Shown piece by piece: positions 7,898 to 15,267 of a stretch of DNA of 38,172 nucleotides. The translations under genes and the position numbers were made by a program. Position 1 is the stretch's first letter, and each line of letters starts with the position of its first letter. Source of the stretch: Myxococcales bacterium (GTDB lineage Bacteria > Myxococcota_A > Polyangia > Haliangiales > Haliangiaceae); the NCBI GenBank assembly GCA_005779305.1, contig SXJR01000196.1, forward strand, positions 1 to 38,172. The letters run 5' to 3'. The notes under the pieces were generated by a model. It did not search any database, was not told where the DNA came from, and saw only the letters and a program-made list of their open reading frames with translations.

Positions 7898-9130
7898 TCA
7901 GCGTGAGTCAGCGGGAGTGAGCGCGCTCCGCTGCCAGGCAGCGTGGAGCGCTTGACAGAAGCGCTTGGTGCCGTGCACGACGGCGACACTGCGCAGTGAC
8001 GGGAACAGCTCGAACGCATGTTGCGCGCCGGGCAGCTCGACGTAGTCGCAGCGGGCGCGGCTGGTGGCGCGCAGCGTCTTCACGAACGTGCGGGCCGCGG
8101 TCACCGGCGCCAGGCTGTCGCGATCGCCGTGCCACACCAGGAACGGCGGGGCGGCTGCGGTGATCTGGGCAACCGGTGAGGCGCGCTCGTAGAGCTCGCT
8201 CGCGCGCGCGAGCGGCTGCTTCATCACGATGCGCGCCAGCAGGAGATCGTGGAAGGCCTTGTGGCGGAAGTGACGATCGCCGTCGACGAAATCGTAGACG
8301 CCGTAGTACGCGACGCAGCCCTGGACCGACAGATCGACGTCAGCGAAGCCGGGCTGGTACGCGGGCTGACCGGCTGTGAGGGCGGCCAGGCTGGCGAGGT
8401 GCGCGCCGGCCGAGCCGCCGCCGATCACGATGAAGCGCGGATCGCCGCCGTGCTCGGCGATGTGGGCCTTGATCCACGCCAGCGCGCGCTTCACATCGAT
8501 CAGGTGATCCGGAAACGTCGCGCGCGGCGACAGCCGGTAGTTTACCGAGACGCAGACCCAGCCGGCGGCGGCGAGCTCGTGGACGGTGAGGCGGCCTTGC
8601 TGGCGCTTGTTGCCGATCACCCAGCCGCCGCCGTGTACGTAGACGAAGACCGGCCGCAGGCCGGGGCCGTGGTGGGCGCCGTCCTGGTGATAGACGTCGA
8701 GGCGCAGCGGCTTGCCGTCGATGCGCGCGTACTCGAGGTCGCGCTCGCGGGTGATGCGGCGGGGCCGGAACGGCAGCACCAGCGCCAGCGCCTTCCACGG
8801 CAGCGGCGCCGGCGCGGGATCGGGACCGAGCACCTCGTCGATCTTGCGGGTGGTGACCGCGGCGTAGACGAGGTGCTGGCGCAGGCCGGCGAGGGCCAGC
8901 GCCAGGGCGACAAGCCCGAGCCAGCCCGGCCAGGCCGCGGCGCCGCCGAGGCTGACCAGCACCGCGCCGGTGCCGGTCCACAGGGCGAGGACGTGGAGCG
9001 GCAGCTCGCCGACCAGCCAGCCCACCGGCCACATCAGGACGGCGACCGTGCCCGGGCGCTGGGGTGGCCAGAGCGACACGGCCGCGGCCGTGGCACAGGA
9101 GACCCCGAACACGAGCAAGACCCAGGTCAT
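7898..9130 (-). CDS. Alpha/beta hydrolase (carboxylesterase/HSL-like) with N-terminal membrane segments
   Basis: A predicted ester hydrolase of about 410 residues. Three hydrophobic segments in the first 90 residues would anchor it in the membrane. The catalytic domain has the oxyanion-hole motif HGGGW (about residues 166-170), the nucleophile elbow GGGSAGAH with Ser about 240, an acid in WHGDRDSLAP (Asp about 338) and the His of GAQHAFELF (about 371), so the triad is complete. The HGGGW plus GxSAG combination places it with hormone-sensitive-lipase or BD-FAE type esterases. The start is taken as ATG 9130 (MTWVLLVFGVSC), which gives a normal hydrophobic N-terminus; a longer frame from 9175 would overlap the start of the divergent gene at 9162. 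The substrate is unknown. Confidence 0.9.
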   Translation of the reverse strand: MTWVLLVFGVSCATAAAVSLWPPQRPGTVAVLMWPVGWLVGELPLHVLALWTGTGAVLVSLGGAAAWPGWLGLVALALALAGLRQHLVYAAVTTRKIDEVLGPDPAPAPLPWKALALVLPFRPRRITRERDLEYARIDGKPLRLDVYHQDGAHHGPGLRPVFVYVHGGGWVIGNKRQQGRLTVHELAAAGWVCVSVNYRLSPRATFPDHLIDVKRALAWIKAHIAEHGGDPRFIVIGGGSAGAHLASLAALTAGQPAYQPGFADVDLSVQGCVAYYGVYDFVDGDRHFRHKAFHDLLLARIVMKQPLARASELYERASPVAQITAAAPPFLVWHGDRDSLAPVTAARTFVKTLRATSRARCDYVELPGAQHAFELFPSLRSVAVVHGTKRFCQALHAAWQRSALTPADSR

Positions 9131-9161
9131 CGCCGGCCTCGATGATGGCACAATGCGCGCC

Positions 9162-9392
9162 ATGGCCAAGACCACCTGCCCCGTGACCCGTGCTCAGTTT
9201 GTCGAGAAGGCCGAACCGCTGAAGATCGTCATCAACGGATCCGAGCTGATCGCCGAGGTGAAGGAGTTCTCCACCGGCTCGTTCGGCTGGTACCTCAACG
9301 GCAAGGTCCTCGTCCCGATCGACGGCAAGAACGTCTCCGTCCAGGTCGGCATGAACATGACCGTGGTCGGCAGCAAGGAAGCGGAGAAGTAG
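9162..9392 (+). CDS. Small conserved-looking protein, 76 residues, function unknown
   Basis: Starts at ATG 9162 (MAKTTCPVTRAQF); ATG 9153 adds three residues. The frame is open much further upstream, but that part is antisense to the hydrolase gene. The protein is soluble with no signal peptide. It has an N-terminal Cys in CPVTRAQF, an alternating beta pattern (LKIVINGSELIAEVKEF) and a STGSFGWYLNGKV motif rich in Gly and Trp, suggesting a compact beta-barrel-like fold. The clean reading frame and good codon bias support a real gene. I believe similar small proteins occur in other myxobacteria, from memory only. It lies divergent from the hydrolase and convergent with the TerB-like gene. Confidence 0.75.
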   Translation: MAKTTCPVTRAQFVEKAEPLKIVINGSELIAEVKEFSTGSFGWYLNGKVLVPIDGKNVSVQVGMNMTVVGSKEAEK

Positions 9393-9417
9393 CGCTCGGC
9401 GCAAGCGCCGCCAGCGC

Positions 9418-10305
9418 TCACTTCGGGCGCGGCAGCGAGTTCGGGAAGCCAGCGGAGTCGGTGGCGGCCAGCTCCATGTCGGCGTCGCCGATCTGGAAGG
9501 CGCGCTGCAACAGCGAGACGAACGGGATGAAGCGCCACCGCGAGAGCTGGTTGACCTGCTCGGCGCACAGGGCGTAGACCACCATCCAGTAGCGATCGAC
9601 CGGGTCGGGCAGCGACTGCGCCATCTGGCTCAGCTCGACCTCGACGCCGACTCCGCCGCGGGGACGACGGAACGACTGGAACAGGAGGCCCTCGATCTCG
9701 TGATCGCGCAGCGCCATGTCGGGGATGGCGACCAGCAGATCGCGCAGCTCGAAGCGGTGGTCGTCGGAGAGCTTGCCCAGGGTCGACGCGCGCAGCGTGA
9801 ACATCTCGACCGCGACCGGCACCAGGCTGCGCAGGCGCAGCAGGCGATCGTCGAGGTAGCGCAGCGCCCGTTGCTCCTTCGCGGCGGCGAAGATGTCGGT
9901 GGCCTCGTAGGGGGCGAGGCGCAGGGCGAGGCGCAGGTTCTCGAGAAACGCCAGCTCGGTCTGGGCGACGTTTTCGTCGGCGACCACGATCTCGCAGGCC
10001 ATGGCCATGGCGGTGATGCGATGCAGGCGGGCGGGCAGGCCCTTGGCGATGGCGGGGACCCGGGCGATGGCGCCACCGGCGAACTTCACGGCGTCGGCGG
10101 CAAGCTCGAGCAACATCTTCGAGTTCTGCTCGGACAGGCCGGCGAACATCTCGTGTTCGTCGAGACGCTTCTTGAGCAGCGCGTTTTCGCGCTCGTCGAT
10201 CTTTCCATCGGCGTCCATGGCGCCGATCATCGCTTCGACGAGGAAGCGGCGAGGATCGTTGGGGCGCAGCGCCCCTGCGATGACGTCGCGTGCCCGCTTT
10301 TCCAT
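9418..10305 (-). CDS. TerB-like (tellurite-resistance/DUF533-type) helical protein
   Basis: About 295 residues, alpha-helical and cytoplasmic. The N-terminal block (LVEAMIGAMDADGKIDERENALLKKRL is the core region, about residues 22-48) and the second block (AMACEIVVADENVAQTELAFLENL) are the two halves of a TerB domain, with the acidic ADGKID..E motif that binds metal in this fold. A C-terminal domain of about 150 residues, unassigned, follows. The start is ATG 10305 (MEKRARDVIAG); a frame 15 codons longer exists without supporting features. The gene lies 19 bases behind the M50-like protease on the same strand, so they are probably co-transcribed. TerB domains often occur in membrane-linked stress or chemical-defence complexes; the specific role here is unknown. 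Confidence 0.78.
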   Translation of the reverse strand: MEKRARDVIAGALRPNDPRRFLVEAMIGAMDADGKIDERENALLKKRLDEHEMFAGLSEQNSKMLLELAADAVKFAGGAIARVPAIAKGLPARLHRITAMAMACEIVVADENVAQTELAFLENLRLALRLAPYEATDIFAAAKEQRALRYLDDRLLRLRSLVPVAVEMFTLRASTLGKLSDDHRFELRDLLVAIPDMALRDHEIEGLLFQSFRRPRGGVGVEVELSQMAQSLPDPVDRYWMVVYALCAEQVNQLSRWRFIPFVSLLQRAFQIGDADMELAATDSAGFPNSLPRPK

Positions 10306-10324
10306 CGGGGCGACACTAGCATTC

Positions 10325-11269
10325 TTAGGCAGCCAACGCGTCGATTGCACTGATGGACAGAGCCGCGATCACCGCCCATGTGACAGCCCGGCGGACGGCA
10401 GGTTGTGGCAAGCGGGCAACGTCTCCCGGCCGCGGTCGCCCGAGGGCGGCGCCGGCGGCCGTGGCCAGGGCCAGGGCGATCGCGAGGATGGCGCCGAAGG
10501 GCAGGGGCCGCGGGCGCTCGGTCTCGAGCCGGCGGCGGTGCGCCGCGACGGCACCGCGATCGGGCGCCTTCCCGCGGGCCTGCTCGGCCGCGGCCCACCG
10601 GGCCAGGTCCTGATCGATGACCCGCTGCCGCTCGGGCTTCATGATGGCCTGGTAGGTCGGGCTCGGCCGGAGGGCGACCTCGGCCGAGGCGAGGCCGGCG
10701 TGGGCGCCGGCGGCGGCGGCCAGGGCCACGGTCAGAGCCATGAGCTGGCGAGTGGCCGACGGCGTGGGTAGCCAGACCCGGACGATGGCGGCGAGGCGGC
10801 GGGCGCCGACGAAACACCCGCCCACCATGGCGGCGGCGATCGGCCAGCACAACCAGCCGCGGTCATCGCCGAGGCGGCGGTGGAGGAGCGCGCCGTCGCC
10901 GAGGCCGTGGTAGGTGCCGGCGGCAAGATAGAAGCCGGCGTGGAGGCAGAGCCCGAGGGCCGCGCCACCGAGGGCGACGGCGAGCGCACCCCGCGTGCGC
11001 CAGGCCGCGACGGCGGCGGCGGCGCCCATCACCAGCTCGACGGCGATGCCGGCGAGCTGGACCACCAGCGCCTCGGTCCAGGTCCATGGATGGTCGCGGT
11101 CGTAGCTGATCCAGCCGCCGGCGGTGGCGTAGAGGCGCACCTCCTCGATCTCGGCGCCGAACGCGCTGGCGGTGACGCCGTGCCCGACCAGCTCGTGGAC
11201 GACCAGGCCGACGCGGCTCGTGATGAGCGCCACGCCCAGCGCGAACAGCGCCAGGCGTGCGGTCTCCAT
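10325..11269 (-). CDS. M50-like membrane zinc metalloprotease
   Basis: About 314 residues with six to seven hydrophobic helices. The first helix runs straight into VVHELVGHGVTA, an HExxH zinc motif at about H25-E26-H30, as in site-2-type M50 proteases where the zinc site lies inside the membrane. A later GDGALLHRRLGDD loop offers possible third ligands, but the classical NxxPxxxLDG motif is not visible, so it is a divergent member. A charged soluble stretch (about residues 210-260) precedes the last two helices. Start taken as ATG 11269 (METARLALFALG); ATG 11311 would add 14 Pro-rich residues. No clear ribosome site is seen for either. Leads a probable two-gene operon with the TerB-like gene. 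Confidence 0.75.
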   Translation of the reverse strand: METARLALFALGVALITSRVGLVVHELVGHGVTASAFGAEIEEVRLYATAGGWISYDRDHPWTWTEALVVQLAGIAVELVMGAAAAVAAWRTRGALAVALGGAALGLCLHAGFYLAAGTYHGLGDGALLHRRLGDDRGWLCWPIAAAMVGGCFVGARRLAAIVRVWLPTPSATRQLMALTVALAAAAGAHAGLASAEVALRPSPTYQAIMKPERQRVIDQDLARWAAAEQARGKAPDRGAVAAHRRRLETERPRPLPFGAILAIALALATAAGAALGRPRPGDVARLPQPAVRRAVTWAVIAALSISAIDALAA

Positions 11270-11339
11270 CGGCAACCCGGGTGCACGCGGAGACCCTGGA
11301 GGAGGCGCCATCGCGGCGAGATTCGCATATCATGCGCGG

Positions 11340-12608
11340 GTGCCGCGCGCGCTCGCCTTGTTCGTGACCCTCGTCCTCCTCTCGGTCGCGACCCCGGCGT
11401 GGGCGCAGAAGACACGCCCGGTGCAGATCGGGTCGGTACCGGAGGGGGCCGACGTCTACCTCGGTAACAAGGAAGGCGAGCCCCTCGGCACCACGCCGCT
11501 CGAGACCGAGCTCGCTCCCGGCGAGTACACGGTGATCTTCGAGCTCGGCGGCCACGTGCCCCGCTTCGAGACCCTGATCGTCGACGCCATCAAGGACAAG
11601 AAGAAGGCGCGCATCCCGGTCACGATGAAGATCTCGCTGGTGCCAGCGGTGTCGACCCTCAAGGTGATCGGCGAGGCCCCGGCCAACTCCCGCGTGCTGG
11701 TCGATGGCAAGGATCGCGGCAAGCTACCGCTGACCGTCGAGGTCGAGCCCGGCGCCCACGAGGTGCGGGTCATCGTGCCAGGCCGTGTGCCGTTCGAGCA
11801 ATGGATCGAGCTGGAGGGTGGACAGGAGCACGAGGTGACGGTCTCGCTCGACGCGTTGGCGCCGGTCGAGCCGCCCAGGCCGACCGCGCCCAAGGGACCG
11901 CGCGGCGCCGTGGCCGTGGCCCGGCTCGGCGCCGACGTGAGCTGGCGTCGCTTCCGCTACGACAACCCCGGCGACGAGATGTTCACGGCGCCCTTCGACG
12001 CCAACGGCCGGGTCATGGGTCGCTTCGAGGCCGAGCTCGCGCCGTGGCGCCTGAAGCCCAAGGTGTGGCGGCTGTGGCCTCTCACCGTGATCGTGGGCCT
12101 CGGCTTCTCGCCGCAGGACACCGCGGCGCGCGGCAGCGAGAGCGCCAACTTCAACCACCGGCTGTTCGAGGCGGGCCTGCGCTACCGCCTCAAGCTCGAC
12201 TCCAGGTTCGGCCTCGGCTTCGACGTGGGCTGGACCCGCCTCCTCTACTCGTTCGCCGGCGACCTTGCCTACGCGCTGCCCGACGTCGACTACAACGTGG
12301 TTCGACTGGGCGTGCGCGGCGAGGGCACGTTCGGGATCCTGCGCCCGTGGGTCGGGATCGAGAACCGCCTGGTCGCCGGCGGCGGCGATCTCGACAGCCG
12401 CTTCAAGTCCGGCGACGCCGACGGTTTCGGCCTGAACCTGGGTGTCTTGGCCCGGCTCGTCGACGACAAGCTCGAGTTCGGCCTCGGCTACGATCTGGTT
12501 CGCTTCGGCTGGGCCTTCGAGCCCGTCGACACCAACCCGATGTACGTCGCCTCCGGCGCCAGCGACACGTTCCACTCGATCCGGTTCTGGGTCGGCGGCG
12601 CGTACTGA
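11340..12608 (+). CDS. Secreted protein with two PEGA domains and a C-terminal outer-membrane barrel
   Basis: A 422-residue exported protein. The start is GTG 11340; the ATG at 11332 is out of frame. A cleavable signal peptide ends at about residue 22 (TPAWA-QKT). Residues about 27-100 form a PEGA domain (IGSVPEGADVYLGNKEGEPL, then TTPLETELAPGEYTV) and residues about 103-175 a second one (LKVIGEAPANSRVLVDGKDRG, then LPLTVEVEPGAHEVRV). From about residue 190 the chain alternates short amphipathic strands (FEAGLRYRLKLDSRFGLGFDVGW, shown in part, and similar) and ends in the aromatic strand FHSIRFWVGGAY, as expected of an outer-membrane beta-barrel. Probably a surface structural protein or porin with a periplasmic PEGA region; PEGA domains are abundant in myxobacterial envelope proteins. 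No partner is evident. Confidence 0.82.
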   Translation: MPRALALFVTLVLLSVATPAWAQKTRPVQIGSVPEGADVYLGNKEGEPLGTTPLETELAPGEYTVIFELGGHVPRFETLIVDAIKDKKKARIPVTMKISLVPAVSTLKVIGEAPANSRVLVDGKDRGKLPLTVEVEPGAHEVRVIVPGRVPFEQWIELEGGQEHEVTVSLDALAPVEPPRPTAPKGPRGAVAVARLGADVSWRRFRYDNPGDEMFTAPFDANGRVMGRFEAELAPWRLKPKVWRLWPLTVIVGLGFSPQDTAARGSESANFNHRLFEAGLRYRLKLDSRFGLGFDVGWTRLLYSFAGDLAYALPDVDYNVVRLGVRGEGTFGILRPWVGIENRLVAGGGDLDSRFKSGDADGFGLNLGVLARLVDDKLEFGLGYDLVRFGWAFEPVDTNPMYVASGASDTFHSIRFWVGGAY

Positions 12609-12682
12609 CGCCGCGTTCGACTCCCGGCGTCTCCACCGCATTGATATTGCTTGAGTTTCTGGCGCGTGCAAGCGTGTGACTC

Positions 12683-12892
12683 ATGCGGGCCGTGAGCGCC
12701 ACCGTCGTCAAGGGCAGGGTAGTCACGCGGGCGAAACTGCATGAAGGCGCTCGGCTGACCGTCGTCGTGCACGATGGCGACGAGCCGATCGACCTCGACG
12801 CCGAGGCGGAGATTTCGCGCGGCGTCGCCGAGATCAAGTCAGGGCGGTTCGTCGGCGCCGATCGCGCCTGCGCGTTTCTTCGCCGCCGATAG
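12683..12892 (+). CDS. Antitoxin of a ParE/RelE-type toxin-antitoxin pair
   Basis: A 69-residue protein from ATG 12683 (MRAVSATVVKGRVVTR). The first half is the short beta hairpin found in DNA-binding antitoxins of the MxxVxAxVxxGRLV type (it suits an AbrB-like dimer), then VVVHDGDEPIDLDAEAEISR and an amphipathic helix with GRFVGADRACAFL, which in relatives wraps around the toxin. Its TAG stop is followed directly by the ATG of the ParE-like toxin frame, the usual gene order. The toxin is broken, so the antitoxin may be a leftover. No clear promoter elements were found in the 74 bases before it, apart from an AT-richer stretch at about 12640-12660. Confidence 0.65.
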   Translation: MRAVSATVVKGRVVTRAKLHEGARLTVVVHDGDEPIDLDAEAEISRGVAEIKSGRFVGADRACAFLRRR

Positions 12893-13145
12893 ATGCCGGG
12901 CGTGTTCGAGATCCGGATCGCCGCATCGGCGATGACGTCGATCCAACGCGCGTCGCGGTGGTGGCGAAAGAACCGTCCGCGCAGCCCCGCTGCTCTTCGA
13001 TCGCGAGTTGAACGCCGCGCTGGACCTGCTCGAGATACATCCCTGGGTCGGGACTGGAGCCACGCATCCGGTTCACGGCGAAGTGCGAGTGGTGGTCCTG
13101 CAGCGGTTGGGCGTTCACGCGCCGGTCGCGCGGCGTGTGTGGTAA
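12893..13145 (+). pseudogene. ParE/RelE-like toxin, disrupted by a +1 frameshift
   Basis: Directly abuts the antitoxin. The frame from ATG 12893 reads as a ParE N-terminus (FEIRIAASAMTSIQRASRWW, then RKNRP). The family pattern continues not in that frame but in the next one from about 12981: AAPLLFDRELNAALDLLEI, then HPWVGTGATHPVHGEVRVVV and LQRLGVH, ending at TAA 13143-13145. Removing one base near 12976-12981 (CCGCGCAG) restores a single frame. The C-terminus is also short: the usual YYR.. strand and final residues after LGVH are replaced by APVARRVW. Either a true decayed toxin or a sequencing error; the short C-terminus favours decay. An active toxin would cut mRNA or poison gyrase, but nothing intact is encoded here. 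Confidence 0.72.
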
Positions 13146-13155
13146 CCAGGGTCGA

Positions 13156-13974
13156 GTGCGTCGCACATGCGTGTTCGCGATCGTGGTGACGGCATGCGGC
13201 CAGGGTGGGAAGTCCCAGGAGGACAAGCCTCGCAGCGTGCCCGTCAGGCCGGACGATCGCGTCGTCGAAGAACCCCTGACGGCCCTGCCGGAGGTTCCGA
13301 CCTGGATCCGCGATCCGCCCGACGTGCTCCGCGACAAGGTGACGTCGGTGGGCGGACAGCTGTTCGTGATGCGGAGCAAGGGCCCGCTGACGGACTACCG
13401 AACGCTGCTCCCCATCGTCGAGGCCAGCCCCGGTGTCGTGGCCGCGGAGCCGTTCACGCTCCTCGAGGCCGAGGTCACGAGCGCATCGCGCGACCGCGTC
13501 AGCTTGGCGATCAAGGCCGTCGATCCGACCCGCGTCGCACGCGTACTGCGGCTCGAGTCGCGGATGAAGTCCGGATCCCTCGAGTCACTTGGCGTCGACA
13601 CACCGGCGTCGATCGTGCTCGGCGACGATCTCGCGCGGTTCCTCGGTGTCGAGGTCGGTGATCTGGTCACGGTGAAGTCGCCCGCATCGCTACCTCCCTC
13701 CTACGCGCCCAAGGCCTTCCGCGTCAGCGGGACCTTCCACGTCGGCTTCGACGAGTACGATGCTCGACACGGCCTCGTGTCGGTGACGACGCTCCAGGCC
13801 ATGCTCGGTCGTAGTGACGTGATGGGCATCGAAGCGGCGGTCGACGACATCGACCGCTCCGAGGAGATCGCCGCCGCGATCCGCGCCAAGCTCAACGGCG
13901 ACTACGTCGTGTGGGACTGGTTCGACGCCAACAAGGCGCTCTTCACCAAGGTCTACGGTGGTCGTCGGCACTGA
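13156..13974 (+). CDS. Lipoprotein consisting of a LolC/LolE (MacB-PCD) periplasmic domain
   Basis: About 272 residues from GTG 13156. A short signal peptide (RRTCVFAIVVTAC) with lipobox VTAC puts the lipid Cys at residue 14. The rest matches the periplasmic domain of LolC/LolE-type ABC permeases: LLPIVEASPGVVAAEPF, AIKAVDPTRVARV, SIVLGDDLARFLGVEVGDLV, FRVSGTFHVGFDEYDARHGL, GIEAAVDDIDRSEEIAAAI and YVVWDWFDANKALF. In normal permeases NxxLF is followed by LEK and the second membrane helix; here the frame stops ten residues later, and the first permease helix is replaced by the lipoprotein signal. No ATP-binding subunit gene is nearby. It is either a free-standing domain used as a lipid-binding or regulatory lipoprotein, or a decayed permease that kept an open frame. 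The full length without internal stops favours function. It sits in a debris-rich region. Confidence 0.72.
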   Translation: MRRTCVFAIVVTACGQGGKSQEDKPRSVPVRPDDRVVEEPLTALPEVPTWIRDPPDVLRDKVTSVGGQLFVMRSKGPLTDYRTLLPIVEASPGVVAAEPFTLLEAEVTSASRDRVSLAIKAVDPTRVARVLRLESRMKSGSLESLGVDTPASIVLGDDLARFLGVEVGDLVTVKSPASLPPSYAPKAFRVSGTFHVGFDEYDARHGLVSVTTLQAMLGRSDVMGIEAAVDDIDRSEEIAAAIRAKLNGDYVVWDWFDANKALFTKVYGGRRH

Positions 13975-14107
13975 TTGATCCACGCCATCGAGCACGACCT
14001 CAGGATCATCTGACGGTCGATCACTCCGCTGCCGCACGAGACGTTCAAGAAGCCCTCTCGCGACGTCCTCGGCGAAGCCGGTCGCGAGCTGCACCCGATC
14101 CCGCCAG

Positions 14108-14536
14108 GTGGGAGTCACCGCGGCGGTCTCGATGATCCGCACGATGAGCGCGCCGAGGTCGCTCGACTTCCTCGGCCTCGGTGACGACGCGCAGGAGCGC
14201 GTCGTCGAGGCGACGCTCGTGCAGCACATCACGAAGTTCCTCCTCGAGCTCGGCGCGGGTTTCGCGTTCGCCGGGCGTCAGCGCGTGCTCGACGTCAGCG
14301 GCGACGAGTTCTTCATCGACCTGCTCTTCTACCACCTGCGCCTGCGTCGCTACGTGGTCGGCGAGCTGAAGGCGGGCAAGTTCAAGCCAGACCACCTCGG
14401 GCAGCTCGGCTTCTACTGCACGGCCATCGACGCGCAGGTGAAGGCGCCCGACGACGAGCCGACCATCGGGCTCTTGCTCTGCAAGACCAGGAACGAGCTC
14501 GTCGCCGAGTGTTGGTGGTCGCGTAGAACCGCGTGA
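14108..14536 (+). pseudogene. Truncated DUF1016 (YhcG/PDDEXK) nuclease fragment
   Basis: Codes for the C-terminal PDDEXK half of a YhcG/DUF1016 protein: LDFLGLGDDAQERVVEATLV, FLLELGAGFAFAGRQ, GDEFFIDLLFYHLRLRRYVV, ELKAGKFKPDHLGQLGFY and PTIGLLLCKTRNELVAE. The nuclease ligands (D of FFIDLLFY and E-x-K of GELKAG) are kept. The whole N-terminal DUF1016_N domain (about 150-180 residues) is missing, and the frame breaks off after LVAE, where relatives read YAL and continue for some 20-40 residues. The first 15 codons of the open frame (from GTG 14108) do not resemble the family. So both ends are lost and the piece is a relic. Intact relatives are found in mobile and defence-related islands. Confidence 0.75.
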
Positions 14537-14619
14537 ATCTGGGTCGGGTGACGTGGGCCGAGAACTGGCCCTGGCGAACGGGGCGGGATGGGAGAGCGAC
14601 CCCCGTAGCCGAAAAGAGC

Positions 14620-14648
14620 GAAGGCCCGAGCCACTAACTCGAGCCTTC
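14620..14648 (-). terminator. Rho-independent terminator-like hairpin reading on the minus strand
   Basis: On the minus strand an 11-base arm GAAGGCTCGAG, a 7-base loop TTAGTGG and the arm CTCGGGCCTTC pair at 10 of 11 positions, followed after three bases by a short T-run (CTTTTC). It lies exactly at the stop of the truncated istA frame, so it would end transcription of that remnant. No other intrinsic terminator in the window looked as clear. Confidence 0.6.
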
Positions 14649-15142
14649 AGGCCGCATGCCCAGAGCCGGGCGCGGTCACGATCACCACGCGCTCCTCCGG
14701 CGTCTGCGTCCCGCGCAGCTTGCGCACGAAGCGCTTCACGCTCGCGTAGCCGCCGCCGAAGCCGTGCAGCTCGACCAGGTCCTGCCAGATCGCCTTGGCG
14801 TTGCGGCCGACCTTGAGCGCGAGCTCGATGCCGTCGCGGTACGGCTCGCACGCGCTGGCCGCCGGGGCCCGGCCCGGCGCGCCGATCGCCGGCCCCGAGT
14901 CGGTGGACACCCCCTCCGGACTGGCCGTTTTTGACGTCCCCTCAGGCCCAGGGTCGGTGGACACCCCCTCCGGACTGGCCGGTTTTGGCGGCCGGCGCGT
15001 CCTCGGCGACCGCACCGGCCGCCTTCAGGTAGGCGCTCGCCGTCTCGCGGCGAACCGTGGTGGCCTCCTCGATCCTGCGCCGGCTCCAGCCGAGCTGGCC
15101 CAGCGCGATCACCTGCCGATGCTTGTCGTCGGTCAAGACGTT
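14647..15142 (-). pseudogene. istA: IS21-family transposase istA, truncated and frameshifted
   Basis: The N-terminal part from about 15142 (VNVLTDDKHRQVIALGQLGW, then SRRRIEEATTVRRETASAYL) is the helix-turn-helix of IS21 transposase IstA. The frame then runs into a stop after KTGQSGG. Homology continues in the next frame: ASPEGVSTD repeats, APGRAPAASACEPYRDGIEL, GRNAKAIWQDLVELHGFGGG and YASVKRFVRKLRGTQTPEER, ending VVIVTAPG-SGHAA. One base too many in the TTTT run at 14983-14986 explains the shift. Intact IstA has about 500 residues with the DDE catalytic domain starting just after TAPG; here it is cut at that point and no istB follows. The element is dead. The start at GTG 15142 gives the usual IstA N-terminus; TTG 15181 is another option. 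Confidence 0.85.
14900..14981. repeat. 28-bp exact direct repeat with 54-bp period inside istA
   Basis: Bases 14900-14927 and 14954-14981 are identical and the similarity runs on for about 10 further bases, giving an 18-codon tandem duplication (SPEGVSTD..P). Each unit contains ACTGGCCG(G/T)TTTT, a motif also found in the end repeats at 15198-15245. Confidence 0.85.
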
Positions 15143-15197
15143 CACCTCGGCGGGGGACCACGTCCCCTTCGCCGCCGTCAACGTCCTGGAGGTTACG

Positions 15198-15245
15198 ACT
15201 GGCCGGTTTTCAGGTGTCCCTCACCGGCCGGTTCTTGGGTGTCCC
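15198..15245. repeat. Two IS21-type end repeats (transposase-binding-site-like)
   Basis: 15198-15220 and 15223-15245 are 23-bp direct repeats, 19 of 23 identical, with core GGCCGGTT and end GGTGTCCC. Multiple short direct repeats just outside istA are typical of IS21 ends. They mark the istA-side end of the remnant near 15245-15250. The other end is lost, so target duplications cannot be identified. Confidence 0.6.
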
Positions 15246-15267
15246 CCGAGGGATTGACGACTGTTCC

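Noticed and set aside
13975-14107. Possible N-terminal remnant of the DUF1016 gene
   Set aside because: None of the three plus frames gives a stretch resembling DUF1016_N, so I left it as empty sequence.
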